DNA from: JBFLXB01 sp964570625
GTDB lineage: Bacteria > Nitrospirota > Nitrospiria > 2-01-FULL-66-17
Length of the DNA stretch: 64,000 nucleotides
Assembly (NCBI GenBank): GCA_964570625.1
Contig: CAZMYW010000005.1
Span: 6,684 to 70,683, forward strand
Direction: 5' to 3'
The notes under the pieces were generated by a model that saw only the letters and a program-made list of their open reading frames with translations, did no database searches and had not been told where the DNA came from. Position 1 is the stretch's first letter, and every line of letters starts with the position of its first letter. Of this stretch, positions 56,605-64,000 are shown in pieces. The translations under genes and the position numbers were made by a program.

Positions 56605-56630
56605 GTGGTCGAGGTCGCGAAAAAACCGTA

Positions 56631-56639
56631 TGTTATACT
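56631..56639 (+). promoter_or_regulatory. Extended -10 promoter of the aminotransferase gene
   Basis: TGTTATACT, an ideal extended -10, followed by 8 bases and ATG 56648. No good -35. Confidence 0.6.
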
Positions 56640-56647
56640 GCTAGTGC

Positions 56648-57934
56648 ATGTCCTCCAATCCGACATCCCGTCCCGGACCACACGCTCGCGAATGGGTTGA
56701 GCGCGACGCCAAAGTGGTTTCGCCCTCTTACACCAGAACGTATCCGCTGGTCGTGCGTCGCGCCTTCGGGCTGGACGTGGAAGACGTGGACGGAGAGATA
56801 TATCTGGACTTCACGTCCGGCCTGGGGACCGCCCTGCTCGGCCACTGTCATCCCGACGTGGTCAAAGCCATCACGGATCAGGCCGGTGCGCTCGTGCACA
56901 TGTCCGGCACGGATTTTTATTATCCCTCGCAGATCCGGTTGGCCGAAGAGTTGGCGAGACGATGTCCCGGCCCTGAACCCAAACAGGTCTTCTTTTCCAA
57001 CTCCGGAGCCGAGGCCATTGAAGCCGCGATCAAGCTCGCGCGATACGCCACCAAGCGGCCCTACCTGTTGGCGTTTTACGGCGGATTCCACGGTCGCACA
57101 CTCGGGGCGCTCTCCTTGTCAGCCAGCAAGGTCGTGCATCGTAGGGGCTTCGGTCCGCTGCTGGCCGGGATCGTCCACGCGCCATACGGAGACGTGGACT
57201 TCATCGAACGCGAACTCTTTCCGAAGATCGTTTCGCCGGACGAAGTGGCGGCCGTCGTGGTCGAACCGATCCAGGGTGAGGGCGGCTACGTGGTGCCTCC
57301 GGCGGGGTTTCTGGGGCGGCTACGGGAGCTGTGCACGCGCCATGGGATGCTACTCGTGGTCGACGAGATCCAGAGCGGAATGGGCCGAACCGGGAAGTTC
57401 CTCGCGTGTGAACACGAGGGTGTGGTTCCCGACATCGTCGCCATGTCCAAGGGCATCGCGGCGGGCATGCCCTTGGGCGCCACGATCGCGCCCACCCGGT
57501 TGATGACGTGGCCCGCCGGCGCACACGCCAACACATTCGGCGGCCACCCGATCTCGTGCGAAACCGCGCTGGTGGCGTTGCGCCACTTGGACAACGGCCT
57601 GACCGCGCGCGCCGCCGAGGCCGGAGATCGGTTAACCGCGGCCCTCACACGCGCGAGCGGCCGCTCCCCGTTGCTCGGTGAAGTCCGTGGCAAAGGCTTG
57701 ATGATCGGGGTGGAGATCGTGAAGGACCGGGTGACCAAGACACCGGCACCCGACGCGCGCAACCGGATTGTTCAGCGGTGCTTCGAAAAGGGCCTGCTCC
57801 TGGTCGGGGCCGGCCACCACGTCATCCGTTTCCTCCCCGCCCTCGTGGTCACGGACCAGCACATCGACCGCGCCGTCACGCTGTTTACCGAAGCTGTGCT
57901 CGAAGTCGGTCGTGAGCTACCCCACGCGGCCTGA
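56648..57934 (+). CDS. Class III PLP-dependent aminotransferase (4-aminobutyrate aminotransferase-like)
   Basis: 428 residues. NSGAEAIEAAIKLAR binds the PLP phosphate, VDEIQSGMGRTGK contains the PLP-nitrogen Asp, and SKGIAAGMPLGA contains the Schiff-base Lys268. AFYGGFHGRTLGALSLSASK is typical of GabT/acetylornithine-type enzymes. The exact amino donor is not clear from sequence; GabT is the best guess. ATG 56648 lies 8 bases after the extended -10, with no Shine-Dalgarno sequence, so leaderless initiation is likely. Confidence 0.88.
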   Translation: MSSNPTSRPGPHAREWVERDAKVVSPSYTRTYPLVVRRAFGLDVEDVDGEIYLDFTSGLGTALLGHCHPDVVKAITDQAGALVHMSGTDFYYPSQIRLAEELARRCPGPEPKQVFFSNSGAEAIEAAIKLARYATKRPYLLAFYGGFHGRTLGALSLSASKVVHRRGFGPLLAGIVHAPYGDVDFIERELFPKIVSPDEVAAVVVEPIQGEGGYVVPPAGFLGRLRELCTRHGMLLVVDEIQSGMGRTGKFLACEHEGVVPDIVAMSKGIAAGMPLGATIAPTRLMTWPAGAHANTFGGHPISCETALVALRHLDNGLTARAAEAGDRLTAALTRASGRSPLLGEVRGKGLMIGVEIVKDRVTKTPAPDARNRIVQRCFEKGLLLVGAGHHVIRFLPALVVTDQHIDRAVTLFTEAVLEVGRELPHAA

Positions 57935-58019
57935 CCACCTGCCGACCTTCTCTCCGAACCCGGTTGCACCAAGCCGCGGAACTTTGTAGACTGCACGTCA
58001 GTCAACAAGGAGGCCCGCG

Positions 58020-58391
58020 ATGAACCGAATACGATCGACTCAAACGTGTAACGGATGGGGCTTCAGACTGGTCCGGAGTGCAAGCTTGGCGGTGGCAATG
58101 TTCGCCGGCATGATGAGCCCAGCACTGGCCATCGACTGTTCGACGTGGGAGGCGCTCCAAGGCCAGGACCGGGACAAGGCCCTCGAAGGCGCCATTGCCG
58201 AGCTGTTGAACAGCCCGAAGGCAGACCAGTGGACCACGATCAATAAGCCGCGCATCACAGAGTGTGTGCTCGCGAACCGCGGCCGGATTCAGGCCGACTT
58301 CGATGGTCTATGTGCGAAGGGGATGCAAACATCCCTGGAGGCCTTGGACGACACGCTCTATGAATACGCGATCGGGTGCGTGAGAGCGTAA
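58020..58391 (+). CDS. Small secreted protein of unknown function
   Basis: 123 residues with a Sec signal peptide (LVRSASLAVAMFAGMMSPALA) cut before IDCSTWEAL. The mature ~85 residues are helical and carry four cysteines (DCSTWE, TECVLAN, GLCAKGM, IGCVRA), suggesting two disulfides; the layout recalls HdeA-like acid chaperones but I cannot assign the family. AAGGAGG precedes the ATG. No clear operon partner. Confidence 0.75.
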   Translation: MNRIRSTQTCNGWGFRLVRSASLAVAMFAGMMSPALAIDCSTWEALQGQDRDKALEGAIAELLNSPKADQWTTINKPRITECVLANRGRIQADFDGLCAKGMQTSLEALDDTLYEYAIGCVRA

Positions 58392-58407
58392 CGAGTCGAC
58401 CACCTTC

Positions 58408-58660
58408 TCACCGCGCCAGCACCTTCGCCAGTTCCCACAGTCTCAGGTCGAGCGGGTTGCACGTGCTGACCACTTCGGTCAGCGGCGTGGTCGCCACCTC
58501 ACCGCGGATCAGCCCCGTCAAGACTCCGTAGCTCTCCGCGCACCAAGGCCTCCACCGCTCCCGCGCCCAAGCGGGTCGCCAGCAACCGGTCCAACGCCCC
58601 CGGCGCGCCGCCCCGCTGAATATGGCCGAGGGAGGTCACGCCCGATACGTCGCATCGAAC
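58408..58660 (-). pseudogene. 6-phosphofructokinase C-terminal fragment with frameshift
   Basis: On the minus strand VSGVTSLGHIQRGGAPGALDRLLATRLGAGAVEAL is the C-terminal signature of ATP-dependent phosphofructokinase. A one-base shift near 58526 changes frame, after which YGVLTGLIRGEVATTPLTEV and LDLRLWELAKVL continue the protein to TGA 58408-58410. The N-terminal two thirds (P-loop-like GGDTPGLN, catalytic TIDND) are absent upstream, where the ankyrin gene begins. So pfkA was broken here by both deletion and frameshift. Confidence 0.8.
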
Positions 58661-58695
58661 CCTCCTCATCGCACGACTGAGACGGACGCTCTATG

Positions 58696-59388
58696 TCATC
58701 GGGCCTTGAGTAACAGTCGCACCAGGTTGAGATGCCCTTCTTCAGCGGCAAGGGCCATTGCGTCTTCACCGTATCGATTTACCGCGTGCACGTTCGCGCC
58801 CATTGCCAACAGGCTGCGCACGACCTCGATGTGGCCCCGCACCGACGCCATCATCAAGGAGGTATCGCCGTCCAGGGTGGCGGCGTTGGGGTTGGCGCCG
58901 GCGGCCAGCAAGGCATCCGCCACGCGCAAATCCCCGTTCCACGCCGCGTCCATCAAAGCGGTATCGCCGCTCTCGCGCGCCGCGTTCGCGTTCGCACCCT
59001 TCGCCAGCAGGAGGTCCAGAATGTCGACGTAGCCGTTGAATCCCGCGTTCATCAGCGCGGTCTCCCCGTGTTCGTCCTGCGCGTTGACGTTCGCGCCGGC
59101 GGCCACCAGCACCTTGACCGTTTCGAGATGCCCATTGACCGACGAGGCCATCAAGGCGGTTTTCATGGCGATGTCTCTTGCGTTGACGTCGACGCCCGCG
59201 GCCAGCAACGCCTTGACGGTGCTTGTCTGCCCGTTCCACGCTGCGTCGAACAACGCCACCATTTGAGACGGCGTAGAACGGTTGGGAAGAGGCTTTTTCG
59301 CCTCGGCGGAGTCGACCGCCCCGATCAAGGCGACCGCGCATACCAGCCCGAGTCCTCCCTCTCCCAACCACCTCATCCATGATGTCAT
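58696..59388 (-). CDS. Secreted ankyrin repeat protein
   Basis: 230 residues. A signal peptide (GLGLVCAVALIGAVDSAEA) is followed by about five ankyrin repeats of 33 residues, recognisable by G-x-T-A-L-M, G(H/N)xE/DxVxxLLAAGANVNA and similar. Such proteins bind other proteins in the periplasm or at the surface. GGAGG lies upstream of the ATG. A broken pfkA fragment follows downstream on the same strand. Confidence 0.9.
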   Translation of the reverse strand: MTSWMRWLGEGGLGLVCAVALIGAVDSAEAKKPLPNRSTPSQMVALFDAAWNGQTSTVKALLAAGVDVNARDIAMKTALMASSVNGHLETVKVLVAAGANVNAQDEHGETALMNAGFNGYVDILDLLLAKGANANAARESGDTALMDAAWNGDLRVADALLAAGANPNAATLDGDTSLMMASVRGHIEVVRSLLAMGANVHAVNRYGEDAMALAAEEGHLNLVRLLLKAR

Positions 59389-59623
59389 CGTTCCTCCATT
59401 CCTGGTCTGTGGTTCGCTCTGGGAATCTTCTCAGTCTGTTGCAAGCCGATCGCGACGGTCCGTCCCGCGCCGGTCCCATCTGCGGATAACAAGAGAGTAA
59501 GGACTGCTCGCTCGTTTGGGGCACGGACCGGATGGCAATCCGCGCGAAGCGTGCTACATTTACTCGCAATGCGCAAGAACCGACAGCGCTCTCATCATCC
59601 ATCACGAAACGGAGGACCGATTC

Positions 59624-59881
59624 ATGAAGCGTAACACCAAGGGCCTGATCAGTATCCCAACCACTCACCACGCCTCGCACGACCCGGCGTTGCAGCGCCG
59701 GATACAGGAACGCGCGTACCAACTGTTCGAAATGCGGGGCGGTGGGCACGGGCACCCGGTGGAAGACTGGCTCAGAGCCGAACGCGAAGTCACGGCGGCG
59801 TGGAAACGCCAGCAGACCGGGGCCCGCCCGAAGAGCGCGCCCACCGGACGATCCCGGACCCGGACCCCGAAGGCGGCTTAG
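59624..59881 (+). CDS. DUF2934 protein
   Basis: 85 residues. RRIQERAYQLFEMRGGGHGHPVEDWLRAEREV is the complete DUF2934 motif. The C-terminus is basic and disordered. Function unknown. The ATG at 59624 has GGAGG eight bases upstream; an upstream frame start at 59516 has no support. Confidence 0.85.
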   Translation: MKRNTKGLISIPTTHHASHDPALQRRIQERAYQLFEMRGGGHGHPVEDWLRAEREVTAAWKRQQTGARPKSAPTGRSRTRTPKAA

Positions 59882-59886
59882 CGACC

Positions 59887-60231
59887 TCACGTCCAGATCT
59901 GTCGTCCGCGTTTCTCGACTTTCGCCCAGACCTTCGGGAGCGCGACGCGGACCGCGCGTCGGCGCTCGCATTGCCGCTCGATCAACCGACCCAAGGCAAA
60001 TGCAGGCAGCTTGAGTTGCCACGCGCCCGCCCGGCCCTCGCGTCGATACCGCAGGGTGATGCCGCTCTGAGCCAGTCGGTACTCGGTGGTGTCGTAGTAG
60101 GTCGAGGTGAAGACGCGCGGGTGGAGCCGGCGTCCGGGCAAACGCGGCAATGCAAAGCCGGGCTCTACCCGGAGATTGATCTCTCGTTCCAGGGTCTCTC
60201 GGTGTGCCGCCGACATCACCGCCCGATCCAT
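59887..60231 (-). pseudogene. CYTH-domain fragment, truncated
   Basis: 114 residues. REINLRVEPGFALPRLPGRRLHPRVFTSTYYDTTEYRLAQSGITLRYRREGRAGAWQLKLP is the first half of a CYTH inorganic triphosphatase domain: the ExNLRV-type start, YYDT and LRYRR. A CYTH domain normally needs ~180 residues with further acidic and basic metal- and phosphate-binding strands; here the frame stops at 59887 right after the basic segment QCERRRAVRVALPKVW. It is probably inactive. No Shine-Dalgarno sequence. Confidence 0.65.
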
Positions 60232-60390
60232 CGTGCCAATGGTCGCGTGAGAAGAGCCCTACCCTACGACGCGCGGCCAAATGGCGTCAAGGGGGCATTC
60301 CCGCAGACGAGACGGAAGCGAAGTTTTCAAACACAGAGGGAGGGGTATACTTCTGGCCCAGCCACACCAACTGGGAAGGAGGGTCTCCTC

Positions 60391-60909
60391 ATGCCCCGAA
60401 ATGACCGTTTTACCCCGTATTGCCAAGACTGGCTGAAGGTTTTGGTCTGCATTTTCACGATCCTGCTCCCGGCTCCGGCGTTCGCCAAGGCATTCACCTT
60501 CGGCGGCGTGGTCGTCAAGATCCACGACGGAGACACCATTTCAGTGGTCCGCCGCGGCCACGCCGAAAAGGTCCGGCTCGCCGGAATCGACTGCCCCGAG
60601 TTGGGCCAGGCCTTCGGACAGCGAGCCAAAAACCTCACCACGCGCCTCGCATCCGGACAAATGGTCACGGTCCGAGTCCTGGGATCGGATGACAAGGGCC
60701 GTAAGATCGGTTTGGTCCTTCTCCCGGACGGCCGATCCCTGAATCGGGAACTCGTGGCCGCAGGCCTGGCGTGGAGAGTCAAAGAGTCGAAGAGTAAAGA
60801 ACTCGCGAAACTCGAAAAGGACGCCCGTCGAGCCAACCGCGGCCTGTGGGCCGACGCCAAGCCGACGCCGCCGTGGGAGTACCGGAAGGTCAGAAACGCG
60901 AAGCGATAA
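60391..60909 (+). CDS. Secreted thermonuclease-like (SNase) protein
   Basis: 172 residues. A signal peptide (VLVCIFTILLPAPAFA) precedes the SNase fold: GVVVKIHDGDTISVV, VRLAGIDCPELGQAFGQRA, SLNRELVAAGLAWRV and ARRANRGLWADAKPTPPWEYRK. The catalytic Arg/Glu pattern (VRLAGIDCPE, ...) is present, so it probably cleaves nucleic acids in the periplasm or outside. GGAGG precedes ATG 60391 by nine bases; the long upstream frame is antisense to the CYTH fragment and has no support. Confidence 0.9.
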   Translation: MPRNDRFTPYCQDWLKVLVCIFTILLPAPAFAKAFTFGGVVVKIHDGDTISVVRRGHAEKVRLAGIDCPELGQAFGQRAKNLTTRLASGQMVTVRVLGSDDKGRKIGLVLLPDGRSLNRELVAAGLAWRVKESKSKELAKLEKDARRANRGLWADAKPTPPWEYRKVRNAKR

Positions 60910-60929
60910 ACATCCTCTGGTCTCTCATA

Positions 60930-61139
60930 CTACGCCGTGCGTTCTTTCCGGGTGGTGAAGCCAAAGGGCGCGTAGATTGGACACCAACCGACAAGACTCG
61001 ATACCAGGAAAGCCACGGCGACGATACTCAACACGATCGCGACCGTCCCACCGATTTGCCCGGAGAAGTAAAGCGCGGCAATCGCCAGGGCGAGGGCCGT
61101 TCGAATCACCCGGTCAAGCGTTCCCATGTTTGTCTTCAT
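60930..61139 (-). CDS. DUF2892 (YgaP-like) membrane protein
   Basis: 69 residues with two helices (VIRTALALAIAALYF and VAIVLSIVAVAFLVSSLVGW) followed by CPIYAPFGFTTRK, the DUF2892 end motif. Many such proteins are stand-alone inner-membrane parts of YgaP-like rhodanese systems. The ribosome binding site AGAAGGAGGTGA is almost fully complementary to the 16S anti-SD, and the promoter at 61169-61197 is strong, so high expression is predicted. Confidence 0.88.
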   Translation of the reverse strand: MKTNMGTLDRVIRTALALAIAALYFSGQIGGTVAIVLSIVAVAFLVSSLVGWCPIYAPFGFTTRKERTA

Positions 61140-61168
61140 TAAATGTCACCTCCTTCTAAATGAGCGTC

Positions 61169-61197
61169 TATATATTACTAATGAGGCCGTTGTACAA
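61169..61197 (-). promoter_or_regulatory. Promoter of the DUF2892 gene
   Basis: On the minus strand TTGTAC (61197-61192), 17-base spacer, TATATA (61174-61169), with a normal leader of about 25 bases and a strong Shine-Dalgarno sequence. Contrast with the leaderless genes. Confidence 0.65.
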
Positions 61198-61340
61198 GAA
61201 GCATTACGGCACGGATTCAAATCTTTGTTTATGGACCCTACGCTCTGTCGTGTATTTGTCTGACAAAACCACAGTCAGATGCGTTATTTCATAGGAGGGT
61301 TTTTGGACCAGCCTATCCACTATCCAACAAAGCGCCTGCC

Positions 61341-62438
61341 TCACTTCCCCGCCGCGCGTAGCTGATCGATCCGCTTTTTGGCGTCGTCGATTTTTTCGCG
61401 ATTAGCCGCCGTGTTGGTGGCCAGTCGGGTGAACTCGTCCAGTTCTTTGGACGCGGCGGCGGCATTCTTCTGGGCGATGAAGGCGTGCATGAGTTCGTAG
61501 TGCGTGTCGGCGTCTTCCGAGTTGAGGCGCACCGCGGTTTGATACGCCGCCACGGCAGCCGCGGTATCTCCCTTGTCCATGAGCGTTCCGCCCAGAGTGC
61601 GGTGCGCCTCCGCGTCATTCGGATCGAGGCCGATGGCGGTTTTGAAGGCTTTAATCGCGCCGTCGAGATCCTTCTTGGCGTGCAGTGCCACACCCAGGTT
61701 GTAGTGCGCATTGGCCTGGTTCGGAGCGAGTTTGATGGCGCTTCGGTACTCCGAGATCGCATTATCCATGTCGCCCTTGCCCTGCAGTGCCACGCCCAGG
61801 TTGTAGTGCGTGCCCGCGTCGTTCGGATCCAGGCGTAACGCCGCCCGATACTGGGCAATGGCGCCGTCCAGATCGCCCCTCCCCTGCAGTTCGATGCCCA
61901 GGTTGATGTGGTCTCCGGGTTGATCGGGGTTGAGGCGGATCGCGGTTTTGTATTCCTCGATCGCGGCGTCCACGTCGCCCTTTTCGCTCAGGGCCATACC
62001 CAGGTTGCTGTGAGCGCCGGCGTGGTCGGGATTGAGGCGGATCGCGGCCCGGTACGCGGTGATGGCCCCGTCCAGTTCGCCTTTCTTTTTGAGCGCCACG
62101 CCCAGGTTGTTCTGTGCGTCCACGTGACTGGGGTCAAGCTGGATCGCGGTACGGTATTCGGCGATGGCTGCATCCACGTCGCCCTTGCGGCGCAGTGTGA
62201 CACCGAGCGCGTAGTGTGCGTTCGCGTCTTTGGGGTCGGCTTGAATCGCAGCGCGGTATGCGGCGATGGCGCCGTCAAGGTCCCCCTTGTTCAGCAGCTC
62301 CACCCCGCGATTGAAATATTCTGCGGCGCTCTCTTTGGCCACGGCCGGAGCGGTCAATCCGGCGATGGCGAGCACCAGGATGATTCCGATGACAGCGAGG
62401 CTGCGAAAGCCCGCGTTCAACCCGTGTCCACTCACCAT
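61341..62438 (-). CDS. Secreted TPR repeat protein
   Basis: 365 residues. A signal peptide (LAVIGIILVLAIAGLTAPAVA) is followed by about eight 34-residue TPR repeats of the type G-D-x-D-A-A-I-A-x-Y-R-x-A-I-x-L-x-P (residues ~35-330), then a short helical tail. Repeats are highly similar, which indicates recent tandem duplication. It should act as a protein-binding scaffold in the periplasm or membrane. AAAGGAG precedes the ATG by three or four bases. Confidence 0.92.
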   Translation of the reverse strand: MVSGHGLNAGFRSLAVIGIILVLAIAGLTAPAVAKESAAEYFNRGVELLNKGDLDGAIAAYRAAIQADPKDANAHYALGVTLRRKGDVDAAIAEYRTAIQLDPSHVDAQNNLGVALKKKGELDGAITAYRAAIRLNPDHAGAHSNLGMALSEKGDVDAAIEEYKTAIRLNPDQPGDHINLGIELQGRGDLDGAIAQYRAALRLDPNDAGTHYNLGVALQGKGDMDNAISEYRSAIKLAPNQANAHYNLGVALHAKKDLDGAIKAFKTAIGLDPNDAEAHRTLGGTLMDKGDTAAAVAAYQTAVRLNSEDADTHYELMHAFIAQKNAAAASKELDEFTRLATNTAANREKIDDAKKRIDQLRAAGK

Positions 62439-62814
62439 GCACTCCTTTCGACGACGCCGCGCATCGATCGAACGCCTTCTTCTTTCCCTGAAGTTGGCGT
62501 AACTCCGCGGAGTTTTATCGCGGATTACGACCCCCTGTCAATTTCGTATTTCGCAGATCGTTGACTGATCCGCCGTTCGCGCGATTACGCGACTGGCTTC
62601 CCGCTTCGGCACCTTGCGCCCAAGTCTTGGCAGGAACTGAACCGTCCCCACCGGAATCCAGCCCTTTAGCGCGTCTCCGGAGAAATCTCTGGGCTCTGCG
62701 CCGTTGGCCCCGAACTTGCGATAGAGCAGCGATTGCTTTTGGGGCAACAAAACCGTCTAGAGCGCCGGAGACGGGACTGCTCGGTGCGTCATGACGGACA
62801 CCACGAGGAGCAAC
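62439..62814. other. Non-coding stretch before the FN3 gene
   Basis: 376 bases without a supportable gene. A minus-strand frame (62538-62750) is uniform but matches nothing I recognise. The bases just upstream of the FN3 gene form a small hairpin (CCGTCT...AGACGG at about 62747-62775); it lacks the conserved bases of c-di-GMP riboswitches. Confidence 0.4.
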
Positions 62815-63864
62815 ATGACTCTGAAACACGATGCGACTGTCGATCGACGTTCAGGATGGATACTCGCGACCGCGATGATTTTGACGCTGGTATCCGGCCG
62901 CGCGGCCTTCGCTGCGGATGCGATGTTGTCGTGGTCCGCGAATACGGAAAGCGATCTCGCGGGCTATCGCGTTCACTACGGCACGACATCAGGGTCGTAC
63001 CCGACCGTCATCGACGTCGGACGGGTGACAACCTACACCGTGACCGGCCTCGGTGCCGGCACGTACTACTTCGTGCTCACTGCCTACAACACTGCGGGAG
63101 GCGAAAGCGGTTTCTCGAATGAGGGCCGCAAAGTCATTGCGGACACCCAGCCGCCCGTGATCTCAGCGGTGGCGGCCGGCAGCATCACCAGTACCGCGGC
63201 GACCATCTCGTGGACGACCAGCGAACCCGCGACCTCGTTGGTCGAATACGGCACCGGCACGGCCTACGGGCTGCAAACCACGGAAAATCTGGCGCTGGGA
63301 GGAAGCCATCAACATCGACTGACCGGCCTGCAAGCTTCGACTACCTACCACTTCCGCGTGTTGAGTCGAGACGCCTCCGGAAATCTTTCCGCGACCGCCG
63401 ACCGCACGTTCACCACCACCGCGTCGACACCTGCGGACACCACGGCTCCGACGATCTCCTCGGTGTCGGCCGGGAGTGTCACCAGCACCAGCGCAACGAT
63501 CACCTGGACCACCAACGAGTCCGCCACCACGCAGATCCAATACGGCACGACCACCGCCTACGGCGCTACTACCGCCCTCAATAGCAGCCTGCTGACAACC
63601 CACGCTCAGGCTCTCACCGGCCTGACCGCGGCCACGACCTATCAGTACCGCGTCTTGAGCCGAGACGCCGCCGGCAATCTCGCGACCTCCGGCAACTTCA
63701 CCGTCACTACGCTCCCGGCCGCCGACATCACCGCTCCCACCATCTCCGCAGTGTCGGCCGGAAGTGTCACCAGCACCGGCGCAACGGTTCGGTGGACCAC
63801 TAACGAAACGGCTTCCACCCAGATCCAGTACGGGACAACCACGGCCTATGGCTCTACCACCTGA
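62815..63864 (+). pseudogene. Secreted FN3-repeat protein truncated by IS insertion
   Basis: 349 residues up to an artificial stop. The signal peptide (ILATAMILTLVSGRAAFAAD) is followed by an FN3 domain (LSWSANTESDLAGYRVHYGT...) and three FN3-like repeats of ~94 residues starting TAP(T)IS.VSAGSVTST.ATI.WTTNE. The last repeat breaks off at AYGSTT: the TGA stop (63862-63864) is the first three bases of the IS end. The natural C-terminus is missing. GAGGAG lies five bases before ATG 62815, which I prefer to the ATG at 62791. Probably a surface or extracellular protein. Confidence 0.85.
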
Positions 63865-64000
63865 CCTTACCCCATTTCCGGTACCAGTGATAAGTTCGGA
63901 CCGTGGTCTGATGGCCTGAGCTGATGGCGCTGTGCGAACTCCTCAGGGGTCAGGTAGCCCAGGGAGCCGTGGGGGCGATGCCGATTGTAATCAACCCGCC
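63862..64000 (-). mobile_element. IS3-family insertion sequence, one end
   Basis: The terminus begins TGACCTTACCCC, directly abutting the interrupted FN3 coding sequence. Only this end of the element is in the window. Confidence 0.85.
63867..64000 (-). CDS. IS3-family transposase (integrase core), C-terminal fragment
   Basis: The last 44 residues on the minus strand read RVDYNRHRPHGSLGYLTPEEFA and end ...LVPEMG with TAA at 63867-63869. YNxxRPHxxLGYLTP is the hallmark of the DDE integrase C-terminus of IS3-type elements. The rest of the gene, including the DDE residues, lies beyond base 64000. Confidence 0.92.
   Translation of the reverse strand, partial: RVDYNRHRPHGSLGYLTPEEFAQRHQLRPSDHGPNLSLVPEMG

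Noticed and set aside
59800..60390. Long N-terminal extension of the thermonuclease gene
   Set aside because: The extension is antisense to the CYTH fragment, lacks motifs, and a signal peptide begins cleanly at 60391 after a strong ribosome binding site.
62745..62790. Possible c-di-GMP riboswitch upstream of the FN3 gene
   Set aside because: A hairpin and a GGCAACAAAACC stretch are present, but the conserved GCAAAGCC-type core and second stem are missing.

Overview
The window is a GC-rich chromosomal segment of a Gram-negative bacterium. It encodes outer-membrane and periplasmic proteins, a cyclic glucan synthase, lipoprotein-type OmpA and NtrC-type regulators. Housekeeping gene order (tmk-holB-PSP1-metG), GC-rich codon use and the repeat type fit a Nitrospirota- or deltaproteobacteria-like genome, but no gene here fixes the phylum. 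There is no CRISPR array, rRNA or replication origin. Layout: 1-129 is the start of a DUF502 membrane protein. 279-6336 is a tightly coupled operon (micro-ORF, membrane-tethered SMC-like ATPase, tmk, holB, ricT/PSP1, metG), in which each junction from the micro-ORF onward is a 4-base ATGA or GTGA overlap. 6415-6490 is tRNA-Phe. It is followed by a small accessory patch (FmdB zinc ribbon, 12-bp repeats, a collapsed second tRNA-Phe copy) and a visibly less GC-rich minus-strand island at 7333-13641 encoding phosphoketolase, a broken phosphatase gene, acetate kinase and a P-type ATPase. The island would turn sugar phosphates into acetyl-phosphate, then acetate and ATP. 

14075-25737 holds a methyltransferase with a small zinc ribbon protein, PsiE, a 2865-residue cyclic beta-1,2-glucan synthase and an OmpA-like lipoprotein. 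A scar of the ndvB 3' end plus ompA 3' end lies on the far side of psiE. 25762-27669 has a HEAGH membrane protein, a DUF502 protein and a Rieske ferredoxin. 27912-35250 looks like an osmoadaptation block: glgX, treS, a GT2/GT81-like glycosyltransferase, a mechanosensitive-channel-type membrane protein and nhaA. 35376-37607 is a metallopeptidase/ATP-grasp pair. 38047-45689 contains a BcsA-like glycosyltransferase with an NTF2-like tail, a DUF5677-like gene, an APC permease, exonuclease III and an orphan ParB-domain protein. 

45703-52765 is a signalling block: a single-domain receiver, an NtrC-like regulator lacking the GAFTGA loop, and a 1658-residue Ser/Thr kinase-AAA-TPR-GAF-histidine kinase. 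52967-64000 is mixed: HAD phosphatase, DJ-1/PfpI protein overlapping a true sigma54 activator, class III aminotransferase, broken pfkA and CYTH genes, ankyrin, TPR and FN3 secreted proteins, a thermonuclease-like protein and a DUF2892 protein. The FN3 gene is cut by an IS3-family element at the right edge. 

The most distinctive pattern is in the promoters. At least eight transcription units carry a sigma70-like -10 element only 7-9 bases before the start codon and no Shine-Dalgarno sequence, which predicts leaderless mRNAs. In two of them the predicted leaderless start opens a 6- or 9-codon micro-ORF whose stop overlaps the ATG of the real gene. Other genes in the window have normal leaders with AGGAGG-type sites, so two initiation modes appear to coexist. 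A ~125-169 bp interspersed repeat occurs three times, each copy immediately upstream of a gene.
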